A DNA stretch of 37,932 nucleotides. Origin: an uncultured Opitutia bacterium. GTDB lineage: Bacteria; Verrucomicrobiota; Verrucomicrobiia; Opitutales; Opitutaceae. The DNA is taken from the NCBI GenBank assembly GCA_903873805.1, contig CAIQQB010000124.1, positions 1 through 37,932 of the forward strand, given 5' to 3'. Positions within the stretch are counted from its first letter, which is position 1; each line of letters opens with the position of its first letter. The notes beneath the pieces are model-generated. The model was given only the letters and a program-made list of their open reading frames with translations. It ran no database searches and had not been told where the DNA came from. The translations under genes were made by a program, and so were the position numbers. Below, piece after piece: positions 14,800 to 23,379 of the stretch.

Positions 14800-15975
14800 A
14801 TGACCCGTTTGCCGACCATCCTCCATCTCGACGCTGACGCCTTTTTCGTGGCGGTGGAGCAGGCGCGCGACCCCTCCCTCCGGGGAAAAAAGGTCGCGGT
14901 GGGCGGCCGCGAGCGGGGCATCATCGCGTCGGCCAGCTACGAGGCGCGGGCCTGCGGAGTCTATACGCCGATGCCGACCGCCCAGGCGCTCCGGGTCTGT
15001 CCGGACCTCATTCTGGTCTCGCACGGACTGGGCGGCTACGGCGCGGTGTCGCGGCGGATGTTCGACCTGTGCGAGACCCTCACTCCGGTGGTGCAGCGGA
15101 ACTCGGTGGACGAGGGTTACCTCGACCTGGGGCCGTGCGGATTCAAAACGGCGGCCGAGGTGGAGGCCGCGGCGCGCGGATTGCAGCGGCGGATTTGGGA
15201 CGAGTTGCAGATCCCGGTGTCGGTCGGGCTTGCGACCAACCGGCTGGTGGCGCAGATCGCCTCGAAGCTGCGGAAGCCCCGCGGCTTTGTCGTCGTGCCG
15301 CCGGGGACCGAGGCGGAGTTTCTCGCCCCGCTCGGTGTGGGCAAGTTGCCGGGCATCGGCGGCAAGACCGAGGCGGCGCTGGCCGAGCGGGGCCTCGTCC
15401 TGATCCGCGACCTCTTCGCTCGGAGCGAGTCCGAGCTGGCCGCGGCGCTGGGGGGCGGTTGGCGCGAGCTGCTCGCGCTCGCGCGCGGCGAGGACGACCG
15501 GCCGGTCGAGGTGGAGCGGGAGGACGCGAAAAGCTACTCCCAGCAGGAGACGTTTGCGGCGGACATCGCCGATTTCGCGGAGATCGAGCGCGTGGCCAAG
15601 GGCATGGTTGACGCCCTGCTGCCGAAAATCCGCGCCGACCGGAAGCGAGTGCGGACGATTACGGTGAAAGTGCGGTATCCCGATTTTTCGCAGACGGCCC
15701 ACGGTCGCAGTCTTGAGGCGGCGACGGATCTCGAGGCGCCGTTTTATCCGCTGATCGCCCCGTTGCTGCGCGCGGCCTGGACCCAGCGGCGGCCCCTGCG
15801 GCTGGTGAGCGTGCGCTTCTCCGCGGTGGAGGACGCCACGGGTCAGCTGGAGATGTTTGCCCAGCAGGATGAGAAACGGCGCCAGCTCGCGGCCGTGCTG
15901 GACCGGCTCACCGGCCGCGCGACCGTGGTGCGGCGCGGGCACCAGCTTGCCAAAGCGCCGCCGCCGGATAAGTAA
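14800..15975 (+). CDS. dinB: DNA polymerase IV (Y-family)
   Basis: A 391-residue translesion polymerase. Catalytic acidic residues are D11 (LHLDADAFF) and D104/E105 (SVDEGYLD). F15/F16 supply the steric-gate region, and SYEAR (46-50) with GVYTPMP is typical of DinB. The little-finger domain follows, and QLEMF (349-353) fits the beta-clamp-binding motif QLxLF. ATG 14800 starts at the conserved LHLDAD segment; the longer frame from 14710 is not conserved-looking. It is usually SOS-controlled, but I saw no recognisable LexA box in 14659-14799. It leads a set with the FmdB-like gene 16 nt downstream. Confidence 0.93.
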   Translation: MTRLPTILHLDADAFFVAVEQARDPSLRGKKVAVGGRERGIIASASYEARACGVYTPMPTAQALRVCPDLILVSHGLGGYGAVSRRMFDLCETLTPVVQRNSVDEGYLDLGPCGFKTAAEVEAAARGLQRRIWDELQIPVSVGLATNRLVAQIASKLRKPRGFVVVPPGTEAEFLAPLGVGKLPGIGGKTEAALAERGLVLIRDLFARSESELAAALGGGWRELLALARGEDDRPVEVEREDAKSYSQQETFAADIADFAEIERVAKGMVDALLPKIRADRKRVRTITVKVRYPDFSQTAHGRSLEAATDLEAPFYPLIAPLLRAAWTQRRPLRLVSVRFSAVEDATGQLEMFAQQDEKRRQLAAVLDRLTGRATVVRRGHQLAKAPPPDK

Positions 15976-15991
15976 CCTCTGTCCCTCCACC

Positions 15992-16558
15992 ATGCCCATC
16001 TACGAGTATTATTGTGCGGCGAACAACCGGATCTACCAGTTCTACGCCAAGACCCTGGCGCAGGGCCGCACGGTGCCGAAATGCCCCGACAACCCCAGGC
16101 TGCCGTTGGTCAAGGTGCTCTCGGACTTTGCCGTGACCGGTCGGGCGCGCGAACCGGCTGCCGCCGGCCCCGGGCCGGACGGCGACGCGGCGGGCGACGC
16201 GGGCGGGGATGCCCGGATGGAGGCGGCGATGGGCGAGATGGAAAAAGAGTTCGCCGGACTCGACGAAAATGATCCGCGCGCCATGGGCCGGATGATGCGC
16301 AAGATGTCCGAGCTGACCGGCGAAAAGATCGACGGCGAGATGGAGGAGGTGGTCCGCAAGCTGGAGGAGGGGGCCGATCCGGAGTCGCTGGAGGACCAGT
16401 TTGGCGGCGGGGAGGACGAGGGCGGCCCGGACAGTCCGCCGGGCGAGGGTCCCGGTGCGGCGTTGTCGCCGGCCGCGGCTCAGCCAGAAAAACGGCCGCG
16501 CTCCCGGGTCCGCCGCGGACCGCCGGTGCGCGATCCGAAGCTGTACGATTACGAGTGA
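15992..16558 (+). CDS. FmdB-like zinc-ribbon family protein with degenerate ribbon and acidic tail
   Basis: A 188-residue protein. The first 50 residues follow the FmdB/CxxC putative regulatory family (MPIYEYYC...). Each of the two expected CxxC knuckles has kept only its first Cys (C8-A-A-N and C31-P-D-N), so zinc binding is doubtful. The rest is acidic and Gly-rich (about 55-165), then a basic stretch and the ending DPKLYDYE. Family members are small proteins of unclear function, originally linked to formamidase regulation. It is tightly behind dinB and ahead of the IMPase-like gene. Confidence 0.7.
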   Translation: MPIYEYYCAANNRIYQFYAKTLAQGRTVPKCPDNPRLPLVKVLSDFAVTGRAREPAAAGPGPDGDAAGDAGGDARMEAAMGEMEKEFAGLDENDPRAMGRMMRKMSELTGEKIDGEMEEVVRKLEEGADPESLEDQFGGGEDEGGPDSPPGEGPGAALSPAAAQPEKRPRSRVRRGPPVRDPKLYDYE

Positions 16559-16632
16559 GAGACGGGTGCAGGGTTGGCCGAAGTGCGAATTGAGTTTGGT
16601 TTTCCGCCGAAACCGGTGTTGCGTGTCCGTCC

Positions 16633-17430
16633 ATGCCTTCGCCCGAACTTCTTGCCCGCATTGCCGCCGCCAAGCTTGGTGTGCTCGCGCAGACCGAGCG
16701 CCTCCATGCCGAGCTGGGGCGGGTCGCCAGCCACTGGAAGAGCGACGGCACCCGGGTGACCCCGGTAGACATCGCCATTTCCGAAAATATTTTCCGGCTG
16801 CTCGGGGCGGAGTTTCCCGAGGACAATTATTTCAGCGAGGAGCTGGCGGAGACGGACCAGCCGCGGCCGGTGACGGCGCGGTTTGCCTGGGTGCTCGATC
16901 CGATTGACGGCACCAACAACTACGCGGCGGGCATCCCGTATTGCGCCATCGGGCTGGGGCTGCTCGAGCACGGGATGCCGGTCTACGGTTTCGTTTACGA
17001 CCTGGCGCGACGCCGGCTGATTCACGGGGGTCCGGGCATCGGCCTGTGGGATGGGGACGAACCGGCGCAAATGCGGACCGCGCCGCTGCACCGGCATTCG
17101 CTCATCGGGTTTCACACCCCGTTTGACAAGGTCTATGCCCAGCATGCGGTGCTGATCGCGGAGAACCACAAGATCCGCGGGCTGGGCAGCAGTACGCTGC
17201 ACCTCGCCTACGTGGCGGCGGGAATTCTCGAGGGCGTCGTGGACCACAACGTGCGGGTGTGGGACATCGCCGGGGCGGTGCCGCTGGTGGAGGCCGCGGG
17301 CGGCGAGGTGCAGTTTTTGAACGGCGCCGTCTTTCCCCTGAAGGAGTTCGACCTCAAGATGCGCCGGATCTTCTATGTCGCCGGCAGCCCCGGCGTCTGC
17401 CGCCAGCTCCGCACGCTGCTCGGGGTGTGA
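16633..17430 (+). CDS. Inositol monophosphatase-family phosphatase
   Basis: A 265-residue Mg-dependent, Li-sensitive-type sugar phosphatase fold. Metal-binding signatures are present: E69/E70 (FSEELAE), DPIDGT at 89-94 and WD at 210-211 (VWDIAGAVPLVEAAGG). K36-SDGT near the N-terminus matches the family's flexible loop. Possible substrates include inositol-1-phosphate, histidinol phosphate, PAP or fructose bisphosphate; none is favoured by the neighbours. It follows the FmdB-like gene by 74 nt in the same direction. ATG 16633 gives the normal length. Confidence 0.9.
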   Translation: MPSPELLARIAAAKLGVLAQTERLHAELGRVASHWKSDGTRVTPVDIAISENIFRLLGAEFPEDNYFSEELAETDQPRPVTARFAWVLDPIDGTNNYAAGIPYCAIGLGLLEHGMPVYGFVYDLARRRLIHGGPGIGLWDGDEPAQMRTAPLHRHSLIGFHTPFDKVYAQHAVLIAENHKIRGLGSSTLHLAYVAAGILEGVVDHNVRVWDIAGAVPLVEAAGGEVQFLNGAVFPLKEFDLKMRRIFYVAGSPGVCRQLRTLLGV

Positions 17431-17593
17431 GGGCGCGCAGGACGGACCGGGCGCGCGGCTAGATCGGTCCTCCGACAGTTCGCTGCGCAGGCTTAATCGC
17501 CGGAGACGAAACCACTCCTTCCGCTCTAAGGGAATAGCGGATGCGGCGATCCGGTCCGACCACATTGGGTTGGCGGTCGGAGTCACTGCATCC

Positions 17594-18952
17594 TCAGACC
17601 AGATACTGCTTGCCGGGGACGGGGTCGAGGACGCGGGTCTTCGGGGCTAGCTCGGCGAGCTGTTCCGCGAACCAGGCGCGGGCCGGCGGGTCGCCGTGGG
17701 TCAGGACGATGCAGCGCGGCTGCGCCTGCACGGCGAACTCGAGGAGCTCCTCGCGGTCCGCGTGGCCGCTGAGCTCGTAGCGCTCGACGCGGGCCTTGAC
17801 CTTCGTTTTCACGTTGGCGGTGGCAAAGAGGAAGGTCTCGCCCGACTTGGTGGCGAGCAGTTTGCCGCCGGGGGTGTCGGGGTCGCAGTAGCCGACGAAG
17901 CCGATGGTGTTGCGGGCGTGGCCGACGAGGCCGGAGGCGAGCGTGTAGCTCGGCGTGCGTTCGACGAGCATGCCGGAACTGATGATGTAGAGCGCGTTTT
18001 GCTGGGGATCCTGCCCGGGCGTGAGCTTGCGGGGGGTGGGCTTGATCTTGAGCTCCTTGATGATCCCGCGGTTGAACTGCACGTGCTTGGTCTTGCGGGC
18101 GATCTCGTCGAAGTAGTCGGCGAGGTCCATGCCGAGGCCGGAGGCGAAGATGGGGCATTCGACCAGTTTGCCGAATTTGCGGGCGTCGTGGAGGATGGTG
18201 AGGACTTCCTGCATGCGCCCGAGGGCGAACACCGGGATGAGAAACGAGCCGCCGCGCTGGATGGTGTCGTTGATCGAGGTGACGAGGCGGGTCATCTCGG
18301 CGGCGCGGGTCTTGTGCGCGGGGCGCTCGGTGGTGCCGCGGGTCGTCTCCATCACGACGGTGTCAAAATGCCCGGCGGGAAAACGCGCACCCTTGAGCGT
18401 GCGCTGGTCTTCGAAGAGCACGTCGCCGGTGAAGAACATCGCGCGATGCTTGTGGTGGATCTCGACGGCGGCCGCGCCGGCGACATGGCCGGCGGGGTGG
18501 AAGGTGACCTCGATCGCGTCCTTGCCGGCGGTGAAGCGCTTGGCGTGGCCGAAGGGGAGGCCGACCAGGCGTTTGGCGAGCCGGTCGATGTCGTCGTGGG
18601 TGAACAGCGGATAGTCGGGGATATTGGCGTCCTCCTTCTGGCGCAGCATCACGTTGGCGGAGTTGTGCAGCATGCGCTCGATCAGCATGCGGCTGGAAGT
18701 GGTCATGATCACGGGCGTGTCCGGATGCTCGATCATGACGACCGGCAGGCTGCCGATATGGTCGAGATGGCAGTGCGTGATGATGATCAGGTCGAGCCGG
18801 AGGGAGCGGATGGCGGCGAGGTCGGGCGTGGCCCGGCGGCCCGCCTGCTTCGGATGCAGGCCGGAGTCGAGGAGGACATTGAGTTCGCCGATTTGGAGGA
18901 GCAGCGAGTTGGCGCCAATGCCACCGTCGCGGTTCAGGTCAGTAAGCTTCAT
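17594..18952 (-). CDS. Metallo-beta-lactamase/beta-CASP RNase-like protein
   Basis: A 452-residue protein of the CPSF73/RNase J-like superfamily. The metallo-beta-lactamase motif HCHLDH (60-65) is followed by the HPAGHVAGA histidine and the metal-bridging FFTGD. Downstream are the beta-CASP insert ([13 protein letters not shown]) and the RNA-specificity motifs SGHADREEL and LTHGD. Such enzymes are Zn-dependent endo/5'-exonucleases of RNA, usually cytoplasmic. It lacks the RNase J C-terminal domain and starts at a clear ATG (18952) with [10 protein letters not shown]. The gap to the upstream IMPase stop has no clear terminator. Confidence 0.9.
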   Translation of the reverse strand: MKLTDLNRDGGIGANSLLLQIGELNVLLDSGLHPKQAGRRATPDLAAIRSLRLDLIIITHCHLDHIGSLPVVMIEHPDTPVIMTTSSRMLIERMLHNSANVMLRQKEDANIPDYPLFTHDDIDRLAKRLVGLPFGHAKRFTAGKDAIEVTFHPAGHVAGAAAVEIHHKHRAMFFTGDVLFEDQRTLKGARFPAGHFDTVVMETTRGTTERPAHKTRAAEMTRLVTSINDTIQRGGSFLIPVFALGRMQEVLTILHDARKFGKLVECPIFASGLGMDLADYFDEIARKTKHVQFNRGIIKELKIKPTPRKLTPGQDPQQNALYIISSGMLVERTPSYTLASGLVGHARNTIGFVGYCDPDTPGGKLLATKSGETFLFATANVKTKVKARVERYELSGHADREELLEFAVQAQPRCIVLTHGDPPARAWFAEQLAELAPKTRVLDPVPGKQYLV

Positions 18953-19053
18953 TCGGGAGGGTCAGGGCGCCGGGCGGTCAGCGCAAGCGCAAGATTGGAA
19001 GGCGGTCCGGCGGGGCGGGCGGACCAAACTGCGGCCGCGGGGGCGGGACGGGC

Positions 19054-19473
19054 TCACGCGAACTCCGATCCGGCGGCACCGTCGGGCGGCACCCGCAGTT
19101 CGAACGGGGGCAGGCTGACATGGATGCGGGTTCCCGTTTCATCGAGCCCGTGAAAACAGCCCTGGACGCGCGCCTCGGCGCCGGTGACATGGTAGCTGTT
19201 GTAGGAGAATTGCTCGCCGGGCGCGAGGCGCGGGGTTTCGCCGACGATCTTGTCACCCTCGATCACGAGTTGGGTGCCGTCGCCATGGCAGATGATCCAT
19301 TTGCGGGCGAGCAGGGTCACGGTCCGCTCCGAATCGTTGCGGATGGTGATGAAGTAAACGAACGCGTGCGGCTTGCCCGGCGGCAGGCTGGGGCCGCCGT
19401 GGTGATAGACCAGTTTGTCGAGCCGGGCGGTAAGCCCGGGAAGTGCGAGGGAGGCGGACACGGTGGACGTCAC
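19054..19473 (-). CDS. apaG: ApaG-domain protein
   Basis: About 139 residues covering the ApaG/DUF525 beta-sandwich: [22 protein letters not shown], then [24 protein letters not shown] and [13 protein letters not shown] at the end. The fold resembles fibronectin type III. ApaG is associated with Co2+/Mg2+ homeostasis in enterics, and the same domain occurs in F-box proteins; the exact role is unclear. The frame extends to an ATG at 19566, but those 31 residues are Cys-rich and unlike the family, so GTG at 19473 (or 19461) is preferred. It is divergent from purH. Confidence 0.85.
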   Translation of the reverse strand: MTSTVSASLALPGLTARLDKLVYHHGGPSLPPGKPHAFVYFITIRNDSERTVTLLARKWIICHGDGTQLVIEGDKIVGETPRLAPGEQFSYNSYHVTGAEARVQGCFHGLDETGTRIHVSLPPFELRVPPDGAAGSEFA

Positions 19474-19575
19474 CCGGCAGCAAACCCAGCCGGGCGGGCA
19501 TTGCAACTCCGCGTGCGCGGGGAACGGACACAGCGGGCTTGCCTCCGCGGCGGGGTGAGCGCACAAAGGCGTTTT

Positions 19576-21123
19576 ATGGAAAAACTGGCGCTTCTCTCGG
19601 TGAGTGACAAACGCGGCCTGGTCGAATTTGCGACCGCCCTAGTGCAGCAGCACGGCTACCGGCTGCTCTCGACCGGGGGCACGGCCAAGCTGCTGGCGGA
19701 AAAGGGGCTGCCGGTCACCGAGGTGAGCCAGCACACGGGTTTTCCGGAGATGATGGAGGGCCGCGTGAAGACCCTGCATCCGAAGATCCACGGAGGCCTG
19801 CTCTGCCGGCGCGACAAGCCCGATCACCTCGCGGCGGCGGCGGCGCACAATATCGCGCTGATCGATCTGGTCGTCGTTAACCTTTATCCCTTCGAGGCGA
19901 CGGTCGCCAAACCCGGCGTCCATCTGGAGGAGGCGATCGAGAATATCGACATTGGCGGCCCGTCCATGCTCCGCAGCGCGGCCAAGAACCACGACAGTGT
20001 CACGGTGGTGTGCGACCCGGGCGACTACGGCGCGGTGTTGTCCGCCCTCACCGACCCGGCCGCGCTCGGCGCCCTGCGCCGCCGGCTCGCGCTCAAGGTC
20101 TTCCAGCGCACCTCCGTGTACGACGGCGCCATTGCGGCCTACCTCGAAAAGCAGGCGGCCGGTCCGGATCTGGCCGCGCTGGCCGGGTTCCCGGAGCAGC
20201 TCACGCTCAGTTACAAGAAGGCGCAGGCGCTGCGCTACGGGGAAAATCCGCACCAGCAGGCCGCGCTCTACGGCACGTTTCACGAGCATTTCCAGCAGCT
20301 CCAGGGCAAGGAACTGAGCTACAACAATATTTTGGACATCACCTCAGCGACCCACCTGATCGGCGAGTTTGAGCGGCCGACGCTCTGCATTCTCAAGCAT
20401 ACCAATCCGTGCGGGGTGGCCTCCGCCGAGACGCTCGACGAGGCGTGGGCCAAGGCCTATGCCACGGACCGGCAGGCGCCGTTCGGCGGCATCATCGTGG
20501 TCAACCGCACGCTCGAAGGGGCGCTCGCGAAGGTCATCGCGGAGATTTTCACCGAGGTCATCATCGCGCCGCGGTTCAGTGACGAGGCCCTGGCGGTGTT
20601 TGCCAAGAAGAAGAACCTGCGGCTCATGATCGCCAAGGCCGGGCCGGGGGTGGATTCGCTGCTCGATGTGCGCTCGGTCATCGGCGGGCTGCTGGTGCAG
20701 GACCGGAACCAGCTGCTCGGCAAGCAGGCGGATTTCAAGGTGGTGACGAAACGCCAGCCGACGGCGGAGGAGTGGGCCGGCCTGATGTTCGGCTGGCGGG
20801 TCTGCAAGCACGTCAAGTCCAACGCCATCGTCTACTGCCGAGGCGAACAGACTCTCGGCGTCGGCGCGGGCCAGATGGCACGGGTGGACAGCTCCCGCAT
20901 CGCGGTCTGGAAAGCCGGCGAGGCCGGGCTCGACCTGAAGGGCTCCGTGGTGGTCAGCGAGGCGCTGTTTCCGTTTGCCGACGGACTGATTGCCGCAGCC
21001 GAGGCCGGGGCGACGGCCGCGATTCAGCCGGGCGGCTCGGTGCGGGATGCGGAGGTGATTGCGGCCGCGGATGCGCGCGGCCTGGCGATGGTGTTCACCG
21101 GCATCCGGCACTTCCGGCACTGA
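19576..21123 (+). CDS. purH: Bifunctional AICAR formyltransferase/IMP cyclohydrolase
   Basis: 515 residues, the normal PurH length. The N-terminal IMP cyclohydrolase part (about 1-195) shows [28 protein letters not shown] and NLYPFEATV. The AICAR transformylase part (about 205-515) has [17 protein letters not shown] with the catalytic Lys-His pair, and [10 protein letters not shown]. PurH does the last two steps of de novo purine synthesis. The ATG at 19576 starts exactly at the conserved [11 protein letters not shown] segment. It stands alone, with no other pur gene in the window, and ends 13 nt before the convergent GT39-like gene. Confidence 0.95.
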   Translation: MEKLALLSVSDKRGLVEFATALVQQHGYRLLSTGGTAKLLAEKGLPVTEVSQHTGFPEMMEGRVKTLHPKIHGGLLCRRDKPDHLAAAAAHNIALIDLVVVNLYPFEATVAKPGVHLEEAIENIDIGGPSMLRSAAKNHDSVTVVCDPGDYGAVLSALTDPAALGALRRRLALKVFQRTSVYDGAIAAYLEKQAAGPDLAALAGFPEQLTLSYKKAQALRYGENPHQQAALYGTFHEHFQQLQGKELSYNNILDITSATHLIGEFERPTLCILKHTNPCGVASAETLDEAWAKAYATDRQAPFGGIIVVNRTLEGALAKVIAEIFTEVIIAPRFSDEALAVFAKKKNLRLMIAKAGPGVDSLLDVRSVIGGLLVQDRNQLLGKQADFKVVTKRQPTAEEWAGLMFGWRVCKHVKSNAIVYCRGEQTLGVGAGQMARVDSSRIAVWKAGEAGLDLKGSVVVSEALFPFADGLIAAAEAGATAAIQPGGSVRDAEVIAAADARGLAMVFTGIRHFRH

Positions 21124-21136
21124 GCCGGGTCGGGCG

Positions 21137-23251
21137 TCACTTCAGGAAATCAAGTTCGTCCTGGCTGAAGGGTTCGGTGCCCTTCACGAAGTAATTCTGC
21201 CGCAGCTCGGCGGGCGCGCCGCTCAGCGCCTGCTGGAGCTCGGCCAGGGAAACGTCGTAGGCCAGCATGCCGTAGGTGATGCGGGCATCGGGCTCGCGCT
21301 GCCGCAGGTGGGCGCACAGGCGCGCGAAGCGGAGGTCGTCGTAGAGTCTGAGTTTTTTGCCCCAGTTCTGCTCACCTTCGCGCGCAAACAGGAGGGGGAC
21401 GGTCTGATTGGCAATGGCTTCCTCGAGCCGCACCATGTCCTTGGTCAGATCCCGGTACGTCTGTTCGTAGGAGGTGCGCCACGGTCCCATCGCGGTGGTG
21501 TAGATGGAATGGAGCATGGTTGCGCTGATGATGTAGGTGCCCGGGCCGAGGGGATAGGGCTGCAGCGGACGGAAATCGTAGAAACTGGGCAGTTGGACCG
21601 CGTTGATCTTGTAGTGCAGCAGGTCGGCACAGCCGAAATACGAGATGTAGACGGGTTGTTTCCCGTTGGGTCCGCTGGCCCGGGCGGCCAGCCAGTCCCG
21701 GACGGCGGGCAGGTCCTCGCCCCAGTCGTAGGAGCTGTCCACCACGATCTCGTGCCCTTTGGCGGAGCCGCCCGCCAGCTCGTTGAAATAGGCGAAATAA
21801 TGGGGATGCACCCACGCCGCCTCCGCGGCCGACCAGGCCAAGAGGGTGCCGACGAGGATCGCGCCGGCCCGGCGTCCAGGCAGCACTACTTTCACGGCCA
21901 GACCGGCGATTACGAACAGCACCATGTAAAGCGGCAGCAGGTGGCGGACGCCGATGTTGAGCTTTCCCGTCATGGCGAAAAACGCGTAGATCACGCCGAA
22001 CAGGAACAGAGGGATCAGATTGTAGAAATCCACCACCCCGCGGAGCCGCCGGCGCCAGACTTGCCAGACGGCGGTGGCCGCCAGGACGAGGGCGGCGAGG
22101 AAGGGCAGGGGGGTTTTGACAAAGCCGACTACGGGGAAAAAGTACCACCAACCGTAGATGGAATACTCGCCGAGCAGGTAGGACCGGCGGACGTTGCCAT
22201 TGAAGGCCAGCAGATGCAGGTCGTAGAGGTAGGCCTCGGGCAGCAACTGGTGCGCGCGGCAGAAGGTGATCATCCAGTTGGCAAACCCGGGGGGCGCAAG
22301 CGGGCTGGTGAACCAGGAGTCTGTCATGGCCGTTTCCAGCATGGGATAGCGGAATTTGTACACCGCCCAGATGGCGAAATAGGCGAAGAGGATCACGACC
22401 GTCAGGGCGCCGGCCAGCAAAAGCCATTTGACGGGGCGTTCCGCTTCCCTGCGTCTCCAGAGCGGTTTTAAACTGAGGTTCCGTTTGCCCGCAGGTCTTG
22501 CAATAAGGGCAATAACTGGACCGAAAAACAGGCGGGTGACCCAACGAGGGCAGTCCTGATTACTCGCAATTCGCACCGCGAGCAGAACGGCCGTGATCGG
22601 CACCAGCAGCACACAGCTGATCTTGGTGTTGACGAGCGCGGCGACGGCCAGCGCGGCGGCCAGCGTGGTCCCGACGGTCACCCGGTGCATCAGGCGCCAG
22701 AGCGCGGCAACCGACAGCATGAGAAAGAGGGCGGCGGCGATGTCGGCGGTGTCGACGGCGGAATTGGAGATGACCAGCGGGCTGAAACAGAAGAAGGTGA
22801 GGGTGACGAGTCCGGCGGCCGATCCGTGCAGACGGCGGGACCACAGGAACAGGCTGAGGCCGAGCGCCACGCCGAGCAGGGTGATCATGGCGCGGCTGGA
22901 GCGCATCATGGCCTCCGTGTCATTGCCATATTCATAGACAAACAACGCGCCGAAGTTCACCCCGTGGGCGTGGGCGGTCACTTCCTCCACCGGGGTGGGG
23001 AAATGGAGGTGCATCGCCAGCAGTGGGAGTGCTGTCCACATCTGGGTGAGGCGCAGGTTGATGCTGGTGTGGTCATTCCGGCCCGGGGTGGTCAGGCTAT
23101 AGTAGCCGGTGGCAAGGTGATCGGGTTCGTCAAAGGTGGGCGACGTATCACGGGCGACGACGGCGCAGATCCAGGCGAATAGGGCCAACAACAGTACAGC
23201 AGCCGGCCAGACGAGCCGGCCGGGGGTGAATTTCGCCAGTGAACGTTGCAT
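21137..23251 (-). CDS. Polytopic GT39/ArnT-like glycosyltransferase
   Basis: A 704-residue membrane protein with about ten hydrophobic segments. The N-terminal first loop carries [15 protein letters not shown] with the acidic pair D41/E42 typical of GT-C enzymes (ArnT, PMT), which use polyprenyl-phosphate sugars and act on the periplasmic side. A soluble C-terminal part (about 520-704, [19 protein letters not shown]...) is periplasmic. ATG 23251 is chosen because homology-like hydrophobic sequence begins soon after. A lower-GC stretch around 22440-22570 encodes a basic loop ([20 protein letters not shown]). It is divergent from a second membrane glycosyltransferase; a joint envelope or protein-glycosylation role is inference. 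Confidence 0.82.
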   Translation of the reverse strand: MQRSLAKFTPGRLVWPAAVLLLALFAWICAVVARDTSPTFDEPDHLATGYYSLTTPGRNDHTSINLRLTQMWTALPLLAMHLHFPTPVEEVTAHAHGVNFGALFVYEYGNDTEAMMRSSRAMITLLGVALGLSLFLWSRRLHGSAAGLVTLTFFCFSPLVISNSAVDTADIAAALFLMLSVAALWRLMHRVTVGTTLAAALAVAALVNTKISCVLLVPITAVLLAVRIASNQDCPRWVTRLFFGPVIALIARPAGKRNLSLKPLWRRREAERPVKWLLLAGALTVVILFAYFAIWAVYKFRYPMLETAMTDSWFTSPLAPPGFANWMITFCRAHQLLPEAYLYDLHLLAFNGNVRRSYLLGEYSIYGWWYFFPVVGFVKTPLPFLAALVLAATAVWQVWRRRLRGVVDFYNLIPLFLFGVIYAFFAMTGKLNIGVRHLLPLYMVLFVIAGLAVKVVLPGRRAGAILVGTLLAWSAAEAAWVHPHYFAYFNELAGGSAKGHEIVVDSSYDWGEDLPAVRDWLAARASGPNGKQPVYISYFGCADLLHYKINAVQLPSFYDFRPLQPYPLGPGTYIISATMLHSIYTTAMGPWRTSYEQTYRDLTKDMVRLEEAIANQTVPLLFAREGEQNWGKKLRLYDDLRFARLCAHLRQREPDARITYGMLAYDVSLAELQQALSGAPAELRQNYFVKGTEPFSQDELDFLK

Positions 23252-23379
23252 CAGATTGGGGCCGGATTTTCGGTCTCCAGTGTCGGAGCGCAAGCCTAGC
23301 CTGCTTTCCCCGCCGCCTGCCGGGCAAGAGAAAGATTGCCCAACTCTGTCACTTGCTCCCATTTCTTGCTTTTCGCGCT

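Noticed and set aside
13663-15999. A 778-codon open frame on the minus strand
   Set aside because: Its first 447 codons are antisense to dinB, whose motifs are unmistakable; only the part from ATG 14658 reads as a real protein.
17555-17581. Hairpin TCCGACC/GGTCGGA between the IMPase and beta-CASP genes
   Set aside because: 7-bp stem with a 13-nt loop and no T-tract; too weak to call a terminator.
17696-19153. Long plus-strand open frame opposite the beta-CASP gene
   Set aside because: Gly/Ala/Val/Asp-rich shadow typical of high-GC antisense frames; the minus strand has full catalytic motifs.
19054-19566. ATG 19566 as ApaG start
   Set aside because: The added 31 residues are Cys/Pro-rich and unlike the family, and the start would sit 10 nt from the purH start.
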